Below the pieces are notes generated by a model. The model ran no database searches. It saw nothing but the letters and a program-made list of their open reading frames with translations, and had not been told where the DNA came from. The position numbers and the translations under genes are program-made. This document shows, in pieces, positions 1 through 8,582 of a DNA stretch of 64,000 nt. This DNA comes from Novosphingobium sp. KCTC 2891 (GTDB taxonomy: Bacteria > Pseudomonadota > Alphaproteobacteria > Sphingomonadales > Sphingomonadaceae): the NCBI RefSeq assembly GCF_025938155.1, contig NZ_JAPCZG010000012.1, positions 39,162-103,161 of the forward strand, given 5' to 3'. Within the stretch, counting starts at the first letter, position 1; the number at the start of each line of letters is the position of its first letter.

Positions 1-32
1 AATCCGTTATCATCTCCCAGACTCGACGGTTA

Positions 33-1436
33 TCAGTTCACCCCCATCGCCAACGCCTTTTGGAGCGCAACAAACTGCGTTGTCAGAGCCATGCGAGCCT
101 GGACCAGGAGATCTTCTGCCGCCAATTGCTCATTTTCGGCGGCCAGAGCCACGAGCGCGGAAGATCGCCCCACGCGCCAGGATTGCTGGACAAGGTCATT
201 GCTGTGAACGGCTGATAGGCCATTGCGCGCCTGCATCGCAAACATCTTGCGGGCTTCGCCGAACCGGTTGAGCGAGCCCTCCGCATCCTGGAGGGCGGCG
301 AGCACCGTGGCGCGATACCCTGCTGCAGCCTCATCGCGACCGGCGACAGCCTGATCCACACCTGCCCGCCCGCGCCCGAAGTCGGCCAGATTCCACTGGA
401 TCGTCGGGCCCGCGACCGACCAGAGATTGTCCGCACTCGTGATATCGCCCTTCAGCGCGCCGCCAAGACCGACTACGCCGGCAAGGCTGACCCTGGGCAT
501 CCGGGCAGCTTCCGCCACGCCGATACCGGCGTTTGCGGCGTGAAGACGTTGCGCGGCTGCCCTGATGTCGGGACGCCGTGCAAGCATGGCCGCAGGATCG
601 CCTACCGCCACCTCGACCGGAGGAAGCGGAACCGTGCCGGGCCCATCGAGCATGGTGTCGAGCGCACCCGGTGCCTCTCCCGCCAGCACGGCGATCGCGT
701 CCTTGTGATCGTTCACTTCCGCTTCCAGGGCAGCAACCGTCTGTCGCCTGGCCTCCACGCCGCGGTCGGTCTGCTCGCGCTCGATACGCGACACCTTGCC
801 CGCCCCTTCGAGCTGCGCGGTGAGATCGGCGATCTTCTGCTGGTTGGTGAGCAAATAGCGGGCAATCTCCAGACGCTGCCGGCTTGCGCGCAGCGCGATA
901 TATTGGCGCGCGATCTCTGCAGTCAGAGTGAGACGCGTATCGTCCGCATCGGCTTGCGCCGCGCCGAATTGCGCGCGCGTCGCCTCGATGTTCCGTCGCG
1001 CGCCGCCGAAGAGATCAATCTCCCACAGCGCGTCGAACCCCGCGAGGAACAGCGACGAGGATTTGGCCTCTCCGCCCGTCACCAACCCCGGTGCCTGGAT
1101 ATTCCCCGCACCGGCCCCGGCGCCGACAACCGGCGCCAGGGCCGCGCGCGCGCCGCGCATCTGGGATCGCGCCTGTCGGACGCGCGCTTCGGCCACCTCG
1201 ATGGACGGGTTCGAAGACAGCGCGCGTGTGATCAGCTGATCGAGAAGCGGGTCGTTCAAGGTCCGCCACCATGGCGTCAATTGCGGCGGTACCGGCATCG
1301 CGGCCTGATCGGCGCGCACGAAGGTCTTGCTCATCGAAGCCGGCGGCGGCGGTGCCCCATGGAAATTCGGCCCCATCATGCATCCACCGAGCATCGGTAT
1401 CAGCAGGAGCGGCGGGACAAGAGGAAGCACACGCAT
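33..1436 (-). CDS. RND efflux outer-membrane lipoprotein (NodT/OprM-type)
   Basis: Outer-membrane channel of a tripartite RND efflux system, about 467 residues and normal length for the family. The chosen start gives an N-terminus MRVLPLVPP followed by a hydrophobic stretch and a lipobox ending LGGC, so the protein should be exported and lipid-anchored. A GGAG ribosome-binding site lies about nine bases before this ATG; an in-frame start 33 bases upstream would bury the signal peptide. The body shows the alanine- and arginine-rich helical repeats of the TolC/NodT fold, with the usual ARRPDIRAAAQRL motif in the second half. It is divergent from the TetR gene and the adaptor and pump genes at 1543-6498, with which it should form one trans-envelope pump. 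The substrate cannot be told from sequence. Confidence 0.9.
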   Translation of the reverse strand: MRVLPLVPPLLLIPMLGGCMMGPNFHGAPPPPASMSKTFVRADQAAMPVPPQLTPWWRTLNDPLLDQLITRALSSNPSIEVAEARVRQARSQMRGARAALAPVVGAGAGAGNIQAPGLVTGGEAKSSSLFLAGFDALWEIDLFGGARRNIEATRAQFGAAQADADDTRLTLTAEIARQYIALRASRQRLEIARYLLTNQQKIADLTAQLEGAGKVSRIEREQTDRGVEARRQTVAALEAEVNDHKDAIAVLAGEAPGALDTMLDGPGTVPLPPVEVAVGDPAAMLARRPDIRAAAQRLHAANAGIGVAEAARMPRVSLAGVVGLGGALKGDITSADNLWSVAGPTIQWNLADFGRGRAGVDQAVAGRDEAAAGYRATVLAALQDAEGSLNRFGEARKMFAMQARNGLSAVHSNDLVQQSWRVGRSSALVALAAENEQLAAEDLLVQARMALTTQFVALQKALAMGVN

Positions 1437-1513
1437 TGGCAGAATCTCCGGTTCGGATCGCCTCGGCACAAGCCCGCTGGACAGCCATCGGCGAATCGCT
1501 TACTAGCGCACTT

Positions 1514-1523
1514 AACGGTCGTT
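1514..1523. promoter_or_regulatory. Candidate TetR-family operator
   Basis: AACGGTCGTT has dyad symmetry (AACG-GT-CGTT) and lies in the short gap between the divergent efflux lipoprotein and TetR genes. Half-sites of this type are common for TetR-family repressors of RND pumps. A second, offset inverted repeat (CACTT at 1509-1513 and AAGTG at 1528-1532) overlaps it. The site ends 19 bases before the tetR start codon, a good position for autorepression and control of both directions. Assignment is by position and symmetry only. Confidence 0.4.
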
Positions 1524-1542
1524 CAACAAGTGAGCTTTTCTG

Positions 1543-2118
1543 ATGTCCGATATGCGATCCCAACTGCTCGACACAGCCGCCCGCCTGTTCGCGGAGCGCG
1601 GCTATAAGGCCGTGTCGATGCGGGACATCGCCAAGCTGGTCGGCGTGACGCAGGCCAACCTCTATTACCATTTCCGGGACAAGGCCGACCTGATCGAGGC
1701 CACGCTTGCCTCGGTGTTCGAGGCCCGCGCCCAGGAGCTGGATGCGTGGCTGGCCCGGCATCCCTCGAACCAGATCGAAGCCTTCGTTCGATGGTTCGTC
1801 CAGATGCTCATGACCGACCGGATCTTCGCCCGTCTGCTTTATCGGGAATTGCTGGACGGGGACGAAGCCCGCATCGCCGCCCTTTCGCGCACAGTGCTCC
1901 AAAAGCCGTTTCATTCCATCGTCGCGGCAGTGCGGAAAGGCAGGTTGGACGTGCCCGCCAGGGAAGTCGCGCTGTCGCTAGTCGGCTTCGCCCTGGGGCA
2001 AGTACTGGTTCTGCCTCTAGCGCCCGGGCTGACCGGAGAAAGCGAGACAGCCGACACAGTGGATCGGGTGGTGGCGCGGTTCCTAGCCCTGATCCAACCC
2101 GCGACGGTGGAGGCCTGA
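1543..2118 (+). CDS. TetR/AcrR-family transcriptional repressor
   Basis: A 191-residue regulator of normal TetR length. The N-terminal helix-turn-helix is clear: residues about 5-50 read LLDTAARLFAERG, then VSMRDIAKLVGV, then ANLYYHFRDKADL, the typical three-helix DNA-binding domain with its YYHF end. The C-terminal ligand-binding part is not diagnostic. It is divergent from the outer-membrane lipoprotein gene and its stop codon lies one base before the adaptor gene start at 2120, so it is probably co-transcribed with the adaptor and pump and represses the whole module until a pump substrate binds. The inducer is unknown. Confidence 0.9.
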   Translation: MSDMRSQLLDTAARLFAERGYKAVSMRDIAKLVGVTQANLYYHFRDKADLIEATLASVFEARAQELDAWLARHPSNQIEAFVRWFVQMLMTDRIFARLLYRELLDGDEARIAALSRTVLQKPFHSIVAAVRKGRLDVPAREVALSLVGFALGQVLVLPLAPGLTGESETADTVDRVVARFLALIQPATVEA

Positions 2119-2119
2119 C

Positions 2120-3220
2120 ATGGGCCGCGATTTCCCGCCGATGAAGGCGCTTGCCCTGTCACTCCCATTGCTGCTCGCAGGTTGCGGCAGCGGACACGAA
2201 GCGTCGCAATCGGCGGAACCTCCGGCGGTCGATCTTCCGGTGACGACCGCTTCTCCGGCGGCATCGATGGACGGCGCCACGGCAAGCGGCACCGTCGAAG
2301 CCGATGACCGGGCACAACTCGTCGCTCGCGCTTCGGGTACGATCCGTGCGGCAGGTCTCTACGATGGCCAGCCTGTCAGGCGCGGACAGATCCTGGCGAC
2401 CATAGACGCCCGGCAAGCCGAGGCCGCGGTTCGCCGCGCACGCGCCGGGCTGGATGCGGCTCTCGCCGAGCAGCATGACGCACGTGGCGACGTCGCGCGC
2501 GATGCACCACTCGCCCAGAGCGGGGCCCTCGCAACGGATGCCTATCGCAAGGAGCAGCTCCGCAACGACGCGGCGGTGGCCGGAGTCGCCCAAGCACAGG
2601 CGGCGCTCGCCACAGCGCAAGCGGATCGCAGCTATACCTCCATCGTCAGCCCGATCGACGGTGTCGTCGTCTCCCGGCAGATTCACGACGGCGACATGGT
2701 GATGCCCGGTTCGCCGCTGGTGACCGTGGAAAGCCGGGGTCGACTATTGTTCCGCTTTGCCGCTCCCCAGGCGAGCCTCGGGCTATTCGCGCCCGGCTCG
2801 ACGGTTCCGGTGCTGCTCGACGGGCGAGAGGATCGCCCCGTGACCGGCCGGGTCCGGGGCGTCGTCCCCTCGGCCGATCCCGCGACGCGGCGCTATACAG
2901 TTGAGGTCGTCCTTCCCGCCGATAGCGGGATCATGCCAGGCATGTTCGGACGTGTCCGGCTTCCTTCGGTGGGCGACCAGGGCAATAGCGGAAGCGCTGT
3001 TTCCGTCCCTGCCGCCGCGGTCGCCGATCGCGGCGGGCTGACCGGCGTGTTCGTGGTCGGCAAGGACCAGCGCGTCACCTTCCGATGGGTGCGGCTGGGC
3101 GACCCTGTTGGTGATCGTGTCGTCGTGACCTCCGGCCTCTCGACAGGCGAGCGCATCCTGGCCCGCGTCGACCCGACTGTCCGAGACGGCGCGCGCCTTG
3201 CCGACGGAGCGGCGCGATGA
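2120..3220 (+). CDS. RND efflux periplasmic adaptor lipoprotein (membrane fusion protein)
   Basis: Periplasmic adaptor joining the RND pump to the outer-membrane channel, 366 residues. The N-terminus carries a signal peptide with lipobox LLAGC, so it should be anchored in the inner membrane by lipid. The ATG at 2120 has a GGAGG site seven bases upstream; an internal ATG at 2141 would leave a minimal signal peptide and is the alternative start. The lipoyl/hairpin halves are visible: ARASGTIRA and VRRGQILATID early, an alanine-rich coiled-coil at about residues 100-160, then SPIDGVVVSRQI and DGDMVMPGSPLVTV. The end overlaps the pump gene by ATGA, which implies coupled translation. Confidence 0.9.
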   Translation: MGRDFPPMKALALSLPLLLAGCGSGHEASQSAEPPAVDLPVTTASPAASMDGATASGTVEADDRAQLVARASGTIRAAGLYDGQPVRRGQILATIDARQAEAAVRRARAGLDAALAEQHDARGDVARDAPLAQSGALATDAYRKEQLRNDAAVAGVAQAQAALATAQADRSYTSIVSPIDGVVVSRQIHDGDMVMPGSPLVTVESRGRLLFRFAAPQASLGLFAPGSTVPVLLDGREDRPVTGRVRGVVPSADPATRRYTVEVVLPADSGIMPGMFGRVRLPSVGDQGNSGSAVSVPAAAVADRGGLTGVFVVGKDQRVTFRWVRLGDPVGDRVVVTSGLSTGERILARVDPTVRDGARLADGAAR

Positions 3221-6200
3221 CAGAAGCCCCGCTCAATCTCGCGGGCCGCCTCGCAAAGACGTTCATCACTTCCAAGCTGACCATCGTCTTCCTGCTCGCC
3301 TCGCTGCTGCTGGGAACGCTGGCCGTAGCGCTGACCCCGCGCGAGGAAAATCCCCAAATCGTGGTACCGGGCGCGATGGTGACAGTGGCGCTGCCTGGCG
3401 CGACTGCCGAGGAGGTGGACCGGCTGGTGGTCGCTCCACTCGAAGGCGTGCTCAGCGAAATGACCGGCGTCGATCACAGCTATGGCGTGGCCCAGCCCGG
3501 CGTCGGCATGGTGCAGGTCCAGTTCAAGGTCGGCCAGCCGCCCGAAGATTCGCTGGTCAAGCTTTACAACCGGGTGATCGCCAACCGTGGCCGGCTTCCA
3601 GCGGACGCGGGTATCCCGTTGATCCAGGCCGTCGACGCCGACGACGTGCCCATCGTCACCGTGACGCTCGCTTCCCCCACCTATGACGATTACGGGCTCA
3701 AGCGACTGGCGGATTCGGTGGCCGAACGGCTTCGGAGCACGCCAGGCGTCTCGGTGGTGTCCGTCTATGGTGGCCGCAACCGCGAGATTGATGTCGCCTT
3801 CGATCCGGTCCGGCTCCAAGCCTTCTCGATATCGCTCGCCGAAGCGCGTGGAGCGTTGGCCGCCTCCGATGTAGGCCTTAACCTGTCGGGACCGGTGGAG
3901 GCGGGCAAACTCGAACGACTACGCTATGCCGGCGAACTGGGATCGGCGGCAGCGGTTCGTGACTTGGTGATCGGCGTGCGCAACGGCCGCACGATCAAGA
4001 TCGGCGATGTCGCCACGGTGTCGGACGGCCCGCGCGACGAGATCATGCATCTCAGCCGCTTCGCCTTCGCGGCTGGCGACCCTCGCGCCAAGCTGGGCGA
4101 AGGCGAAATGCCCGCGGTCACCATCGCCGTGGCGAAGAAAAAGGGTGAGAATGCCGTCACCGTGTCCGAAGCCGTGGCCAACCGAGTCGAACGGATGCAG
4201 GCGAGCTTCATCCCCCGCGCGGTCCATGTCGTCACCACCCGGGACGACGGCCAGAAAGCCGACGAGGCCGTCGACGGGCTGATGGAGCATCTGGCGATCG
4301 CGCTCATCACCGTCAGCTTCATCATGCTGCTGTTCCTCGGCTGGCGCGAGGCGCTGATCGTTTCGGTGACGGTGCCCGTCATCTTCTCGATCACCCTTGG
4401 CGCCGATCTGCTTGGCGGGGTGACGATCAACCGCATCACTCTGTTCGCGCTGATCCTGGCGCTGGGCTTGCTGGTCGATGCGTCGATCGTCGTCATCGAG
4501 AACATCCACCGCCATTATCATGGCCACTCTACGGCCGCGAAGGAGGACGTGACCGTCCTCGCCACCAACGAAATCGGCGGCGCCACCAATCTCGCGACCT
4601 TTGCCGTGATGCTGGTGTTCGCGGCGCTGCTGCTCGTGACCGGCATGGCTGGCGATTATTTCTACCCCATCGCCTACAATGTCCCGATCGCGATGCTCGC
4701 CTCCATCGTCGTCGCCTATATCGTCACCCCATGGGCGGCGAACCGCTGGGTCAAGCGACCGGCTCCGACCGGCGGCATATTGGATGATGGAAGCGAGGCA
4801 GAATCAGAGGCAAACACCCATGAGGAGCGCAAGCCCGACAAGTTGCGGGACGTCTATCTCTGGCTGATCAAGCCGTTGCAGGAGCGTTCGAGCGCGCGCC
4901 GGGCCCTGATGATCGGTGCAATCCTCGCTCTGCTCCTATCGGCGGCGCAAGGCGGTTGGCAGTTCATCCGCCCATCCGGCGTGGGCGGGCCAGTGCCCCC
5001 GCTCGGCGTCGCCATGGGCTTTCTGCCCAAGGACAACAAGAACACCTTCAACATCGTCATCACCATGGTCGAAGCCAGCCCGGTCGAAAACACGGCCAGG
5101 ATGGTCCATGAGATCGACGGACTTCTTGCCGCTGATCCGCTGGTGACGAACTATCAGAACTGGATCGGACAGGCCGGCGTCCCGGATTTCAATGGGCTGA
5201 TGCAGGGCAGCTCGCTTCGAACGGGCGAGAATGTCGCCGAAATCCGCGTCAACCTTGTGGACAAGCAACATCGTTCGGAAAGTTCGATCATGCTTGTTCG
5301 CGAGTTGCGCACGAAGGTCGATGCCATCCGTGCCCGTTATCCGGGCGCCCAGGTGAGGCTGGTCGAAGATCCGCCGGGGCCGCCTGTGCGCGCCACGGTA
5401 TTGGCGGAGTTACACGGCGAGGATCTGGTAGGCCTGCGTCGACTGGCTAAACAGGTCGAAGCCGAGTTTGCCAAGACCTACGACATGGTCGATATCTCAA
5501 ACAGCGAGCCCACCGACGTGGCGCAATGGCGCTTCGTGCCAGACCGTGAAAAAGCGGCACTTTCCGGCGTATCGGCCGCGGATATCGCTAATGTCCTGGG
5601 CCTCGTCTACGATGGTCAGGTAGTCGGGCGCGCGCATATCGATCCTGAGCGCAATCCCGTTCCGATCCGGGCCTATGTGCCGCGAGCAGAGCAGCCTGCG
5701 CCGTCCCAACTCGAGGGTCTCTATGTGACCGGTCGGGAGGGACGTCAGATTCCGTTGGCCGAACTCGTCCGACGCACTCCGACCGAGGCCGACAAGCCGA
5801 TCCAGCGTAAGGACAATGAGCGCGTGATCTTCATCGGGGGAGAACTCTCGCACAGCGTGCCGGTCTATGCCGTGCTCGATCTTAACCGCCGCTTGTCCAG
5901 GATGCACGCGCCCGACGGCCAGCCACTCGCCATCGGTAATCTCAGCCTCAGCGAGGCCGCGCCTGATATCATCAACGGCTACCAACTTCTTTGGAATGGT
6001 GAAATGCGCATGACGCTCGATATCTACCGCGACATGCTGATGGCGCTCGGCGCTGCGCTGACCGCAGTCTATTTCCTGCTCGTCGCCTATTACAAGTCGT
6101 TCCTCATTCCGCTGATCGCGATGTCCGCTGTGCCACTCGGGATCATTGGTATCTTTCCGGGGCACTGGCTGCTGGGTACCGACTTCTCCGCGACCTCGAT

Positions 6201-6498
6201 CGTCGGCATCATCGCACTCTCCGGCGTGGTGATCCGTAACTCGCTGCTCATTATCGACTTCATTCAGGACAACCAGAAGCATGGCATGCCTCTCGCGGAG
6301 GCTGCCCGCATGGCCGGCGCCGTGCGCCTGCGCCCGATCCTGCTGACTACGCTTGCCATTGTGCTGGGCTCGGCCATCATGCTTCCCGACCCCGTGTTCG
6401 GCGGCCTCGCCATCTCGCTTATCTTCGGTACGCTTGCCTCGACCGCGCTCACCATCTTTGTCGTACCCCTTCTTTACGAGAGGTTCTTGCGGATATGA
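3217..6498 (+). CDS. RND-superfamily efflux pump, inner-membrane subunit
   Basis: Proton-driven inner-membrane pump of 1,093 residues, slightly longer than AcrB. It shows the first transmembrane helix followed by TPREENPQI, two large periplasmic loops, and the TM4 motif GLLVDASIVVIEN. In that motif only one aspartate of the proton relay is kept (residue 421); the AcrB-type second Asp is alanine, as in heavy-metal-class RND proteins. The second half has the matching GIIALSGVVIRNSLLIIDF segment and the final permease helices. An acidic, Glu-rich cytoplasmic linker sits at about residues 525-550. The start overlaps the adaptor gene (ATGA). The module has no substrate-specific neighbour; organic solvents or drugs are plausible, but metal export cannot be excluded. 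Confidence 0.93.
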   Translation: MTEAPLNLAGRLAKTFITSKLTIVFLLASLLLGTLAVALTPREENPQIVVPGAMVTVALPGATAEEVDRLVVAPLEGVLSEMTGVDHSYGVAQPGVGMVQVQFKVGQPPEDSLVKLYNRVIANRGRLPADAGIPLIQAVDADDVPIVTVTLASPTYDDYGLKRLADSVAERLRSTPGVSVVSVYGGRNREIDVAFDPVRLQAFSISLAEARGALAASDVGLNLSGPVEAGKLERLRYAGELGSAAAVRDLVIGVRNGRTIKIGDVATVSDGPRDEIMHLSRFAFAAGDPRAKLGEGEMPAVTIAVAKKKGENAVTVSEAVANRVERMQASFIPRAVHVVTTRDDGQKADEAVDGLMEHLAIALITVSFIMLLFLGWREALIVSVTVPVIFSITLGADLLGGVTINRITLFALILALGLLVDASIVVIENIHRHYHGHSTAAKEDVTVLATNEIGGATNLATFAVMLVFAALLLVTGMAGDYFYPIAYNVPIAMLASIVVAYIVTPWAANRWVKRPAPTGGILDDGSEAESEANTHEERKPDKLRDVYLWLIKPLQERSSARRALMIGAILALLLSAAQGGWQFIRPSGVGGPVPPLGVAMGFLPKDNKNTFNIVITMVEASPVENTARMVHEIDGLLAADPLVTNYQNWIGQAGVPDFNGLMQGSSLRTGENVAEIRVNLVDKQHRSESSIMLVRELRTKVDAIRARYPGAQVRLVEDPPGPPVRATVLAELHGEDLVGLRRLAKQVEAEFAKTYDMVDISNSEPTDVAQWRFVPDREKAALSGVSAADIANVLGLVYDGQVVGRAHIDPERNPVPIRAYVPRAEQPAPSQLEGLYVTGREGRQIPLAELVRRTPTEADKPIQRKDNERVIFIGGELSHSVPVYAVLDLNRRLSRMHAPDGQPLAIGNLSLSEAAPDIINGYQLLWNGEMRMTLDIYRDMLMALGAALTAVYFLLVAYYKSFLIPLIAMSAVPLGIIGIFPGHWLLGTDFSATSIVGIIALSGVVIRNSLLIIDFIQDNQKHGMPLAEAARMAGAVRLRPILLTTLAIVLGSAIMLPDPVFGGLAISLIFGTLASTALTIFVVPLLYERFLRI

Positions 6499-6628
6499 AG
6501 CGCCCCGGATCTTCGATGGCGCGTCGTCACCGGCAAATCCGGCAATTGATACGAACTGACCACCAAGCGCTCGGATTGAGGGAGACACTGACTGGCCTGC
6601 GGCCGGGTTGGTGGAAACCGGGATAGGA

Positions 6629-6855
6629 TTTGCTAACGTTTGCTCATGGCTCAATGCTGTCGAACGCTTCTATGCCAAGCTCACCCGACGGCGGTTGAAA
6701 AACGGCATATTCCACTCCGTCGTCGATCTGCAGGACGCCATCAACTGTTTTATCTCGGAACAACACCTATGACCCGCACCCCTTCGTCTAGAAAGCCGAT
6801 TCCGATCAAACATCGCCGCCGTCAGGCGCGGACACCAAACGTTGCAAGTAATCCG
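6629..6855 (+). pseudogene. IS630-family transposase C-terminal remnant
   Basis: The 360 bases between the RND pump gene and alkK hold no intact gene. Translation from 6629 gives SWLNAVERFYAKLTRRRLK and then SVVDLQDAINCFISEQ, the C-terminal DDE region of IS630-type transposases. It then stops at 6770. The next family segment (DPHPFV, then a stop where Trp is expected, then KADSD) is in another frame, and the last (NIAAVRRGHQTLQVI) is back in the first frame. The remnant therefore has at least two frameshifts and a nonsense codon and cannot be active. It marks an old insertion at the left edge of the alkane module. Confidence 0.8.
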
Positions 6856-6858
6856 TTC

Positions 6859-8517
6859 TCATGTTCGCCACTCCGAGGAAAAGGTACGAGGGTCTTCCAA
6901 TACAATTTGCCGGATGTCCTTTTTGGAGAGCTTGCCGGTGGCGGTGTGCGGCAGTTCGTCAACGATGATAAGATCATCCGGCACGCACCACTTGGAGGTC
7001 TTGCCCTTGTAATGGGCACGCATTTCGGCACGGCTAAATTCGGCACCGGGCTTCAGCACTGCCACCAGCACCGGGCGCTCTCCCCAACGGGTGTCCGGCC
7101 GGGCGACGATGGCCGCCTCCTTTATGGCTGGGTGAGCTTGGGCGATGTTTTCCAGATCGATTGAGGAGATCCACTCGCCACCGGATTTCACAACGTCCTT
7201 GGTGCGGTCGACAATCTGGATGAAACCGTCCTTGTCTATGGTCACCACGTCGCCGGTGTCGAACCAGCCTGGATACTGCTCGTGGGCGGAGCCAGCGGCG
7301 GCGTTGAAATAGGCCGCGGCCACCCACGGTCCACGCACCAGCATCGAGCCGAAGCTCCTGCCATCGTGCGTCACCTCGCGCCCTTCGCCGCCGACCACAC
7401 GGAACTCCATGCCGAACACCGGCCGGCCCTGCTTGCATTCCAGCGCCAAACGATCCTCTGCGGGCAGGAGACGGTGCTTGGGCTTCAGCGCCGCGGAAAG
7501 GCCCAGAGGGCTGGTCTCCGTCATGCCCCAGGCCTGTCGCACCTCCACCCCCTTGTGGTGAAATCGACTGATCATGATGGCTGGTACCGCCGACCCGCCG
7601 ATGATCACCCGCTTGAGAGAGGTAAACTCTTTGGCGTGGCCGTCCATCCAATCCAAGAGGCCGAGCCACACGGTGGGCACGCCGGCGGTGGACGAGACGC
7701 CCTCCGCCTCGAACAATGCGTACAGGCTCGCCCCGTCGAGCCGCGCGCCGGGCAGTACCAGCTTGGCGCCCACCATGGGCACTGCAAAGGGCAGGCCCCA
7801 TGCATTTACATGGAACATGGGGACGATGGGGCACACCACGTCATTGGCAGAGAGCCCCAGCGCATCCGGCGCAGTGATGGCCATAGCGTGCAGCACGCTG
7901 GAGCGGTGGGAATAGAGCACGCCCTTGGGGTCACCCGTGGTGCCCGAGGTGTAGCACAGGCCGGAGGCAGTGTTCTCGTCGAAGCTTGGCCAGTCGAAGC
8001 TGTCCTGCTCGCCGTCGATGAGGGTCTCGTAGCACTTCAGGTCTGGCAGCTTCTGCGCGAGGATGTCGGATTCAGGCATGTGCGCTGTGTCTGTCATCGC
8101 CACCACCGCCTTCAGGCCATTCAACTGGTCCGCCAGTTCCTCGATGACGGGCAGGAAGGTGAGGTCGAAGAACAGCACGCTGTCACCAGCATGCTCGATG
8201 ATGTAGGCTATCTGCTCGCGGAATAGCCGTGGGTTGATGGTGTGGCACACGAAGCCGGACCCGGACACGCTGTAATACAGTTCCATGTGCCGATAGTCGT
8301 TCCACGCCAGCGTGCCGACGCGGTCTCCGGTCTCCAGACCCATGCGCGCGAGCGCACTCGCGAGCTGTCGGCTGCGCCGGGCGAGGTCCGCGTAGGTGTA
8401 GCGGTGGAGGCCGCCTTCCATCGTGGCGGATACGACTTCGGCGTCACCGTGATACGCCTCAGCATGCCTCAGTATCCCTGACACCAGCAGCGGCACGTCC
8501 ATCATGGTTCCGAGCAT
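6859..8517 (-). CDS. alkK: Medium-chain acyl-CoA synthetase, AlkK type
   Basis: ATP-dependent fatty acid:CoA ligase, 552 residues, activating the acid made from the alkane for beta-oxidation. The start MLGTMMDVPL with a GGAGGG site in front matches AlkK of P. putida GPo1 (known MLGQMM start), and the following CHTINPRLFREQIAYII segment is also AlkK-like. The AMP-binding P-loop YTSGTTGDPKGV is at residues 189-200 and the C-terminal WFDTGDVVTIDKDGF, VKSGGEWIS and TGKLSKKDIR motifs are complete. It is the last gene of the minus-strand alk operon, 65 bases after the acyl-CoA dehydrogenase. In GPo1 alkK lies before alkL, so the order differs here. Confidence 0.92.
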   Translation of the reverse strand: MLGTMMDVPLLVSGILRHAEAYHGDAEVVSATMEGGLHRYTYADLARRSRQLASALARMGLETGDRVGTLAWNDYRHMELYYSVSGSGFVCHTINPRLFREQIAYIIEHAGDSVLFFDLTFLPVIEELADQLNGLKAVVAMTDTAHMPESDILAQKLPDLKCYETLIDGEQDSFDWPSFDENTASGLCYTSGTTGDPKGVLYSHRSSVLHAMAITAPDALGLSANDVVCPIVPMFHVNAWGLPFAVPMVGAKLVLPGARLDGASLYALFEAEGVSSTAGVPTVWLGLLDWMDGHAKEFTSLKRVIIGGSAVPAIMISRFHHKGVEVRQAWGMTETSPLGLSAALKPKHRLLPAEDRLALECKQGRPVFGMEFRVVGGEGREVTHDGRSFGSMLVRGPWVAAAYFNAAAGSAHEQYPGWFDTGDVVTIDKDGFIQIVDRTKDVVKSGGEWISSIDLENIAQAHPAIKEAAIVARPDTRWGERPVLVAVLKPGAEFSRAEMRAHYKGKTSKWCVPDDLIIVDELPHTATGKLSKKDIRQIVLEDPRTFSSEWRT

Positions 8518-8582
8518 TGTTTCCCTCCGATTATTTGGTGCTTGTGCGTGGGTTCCGGGCGTCGGTCGTCTCGGCCAGATCT

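Noticed and set aside
6499..6628. Rho-independent terminator after the RND gene
   Set aside because: Short GC dyads are present but none is followed by a T run.
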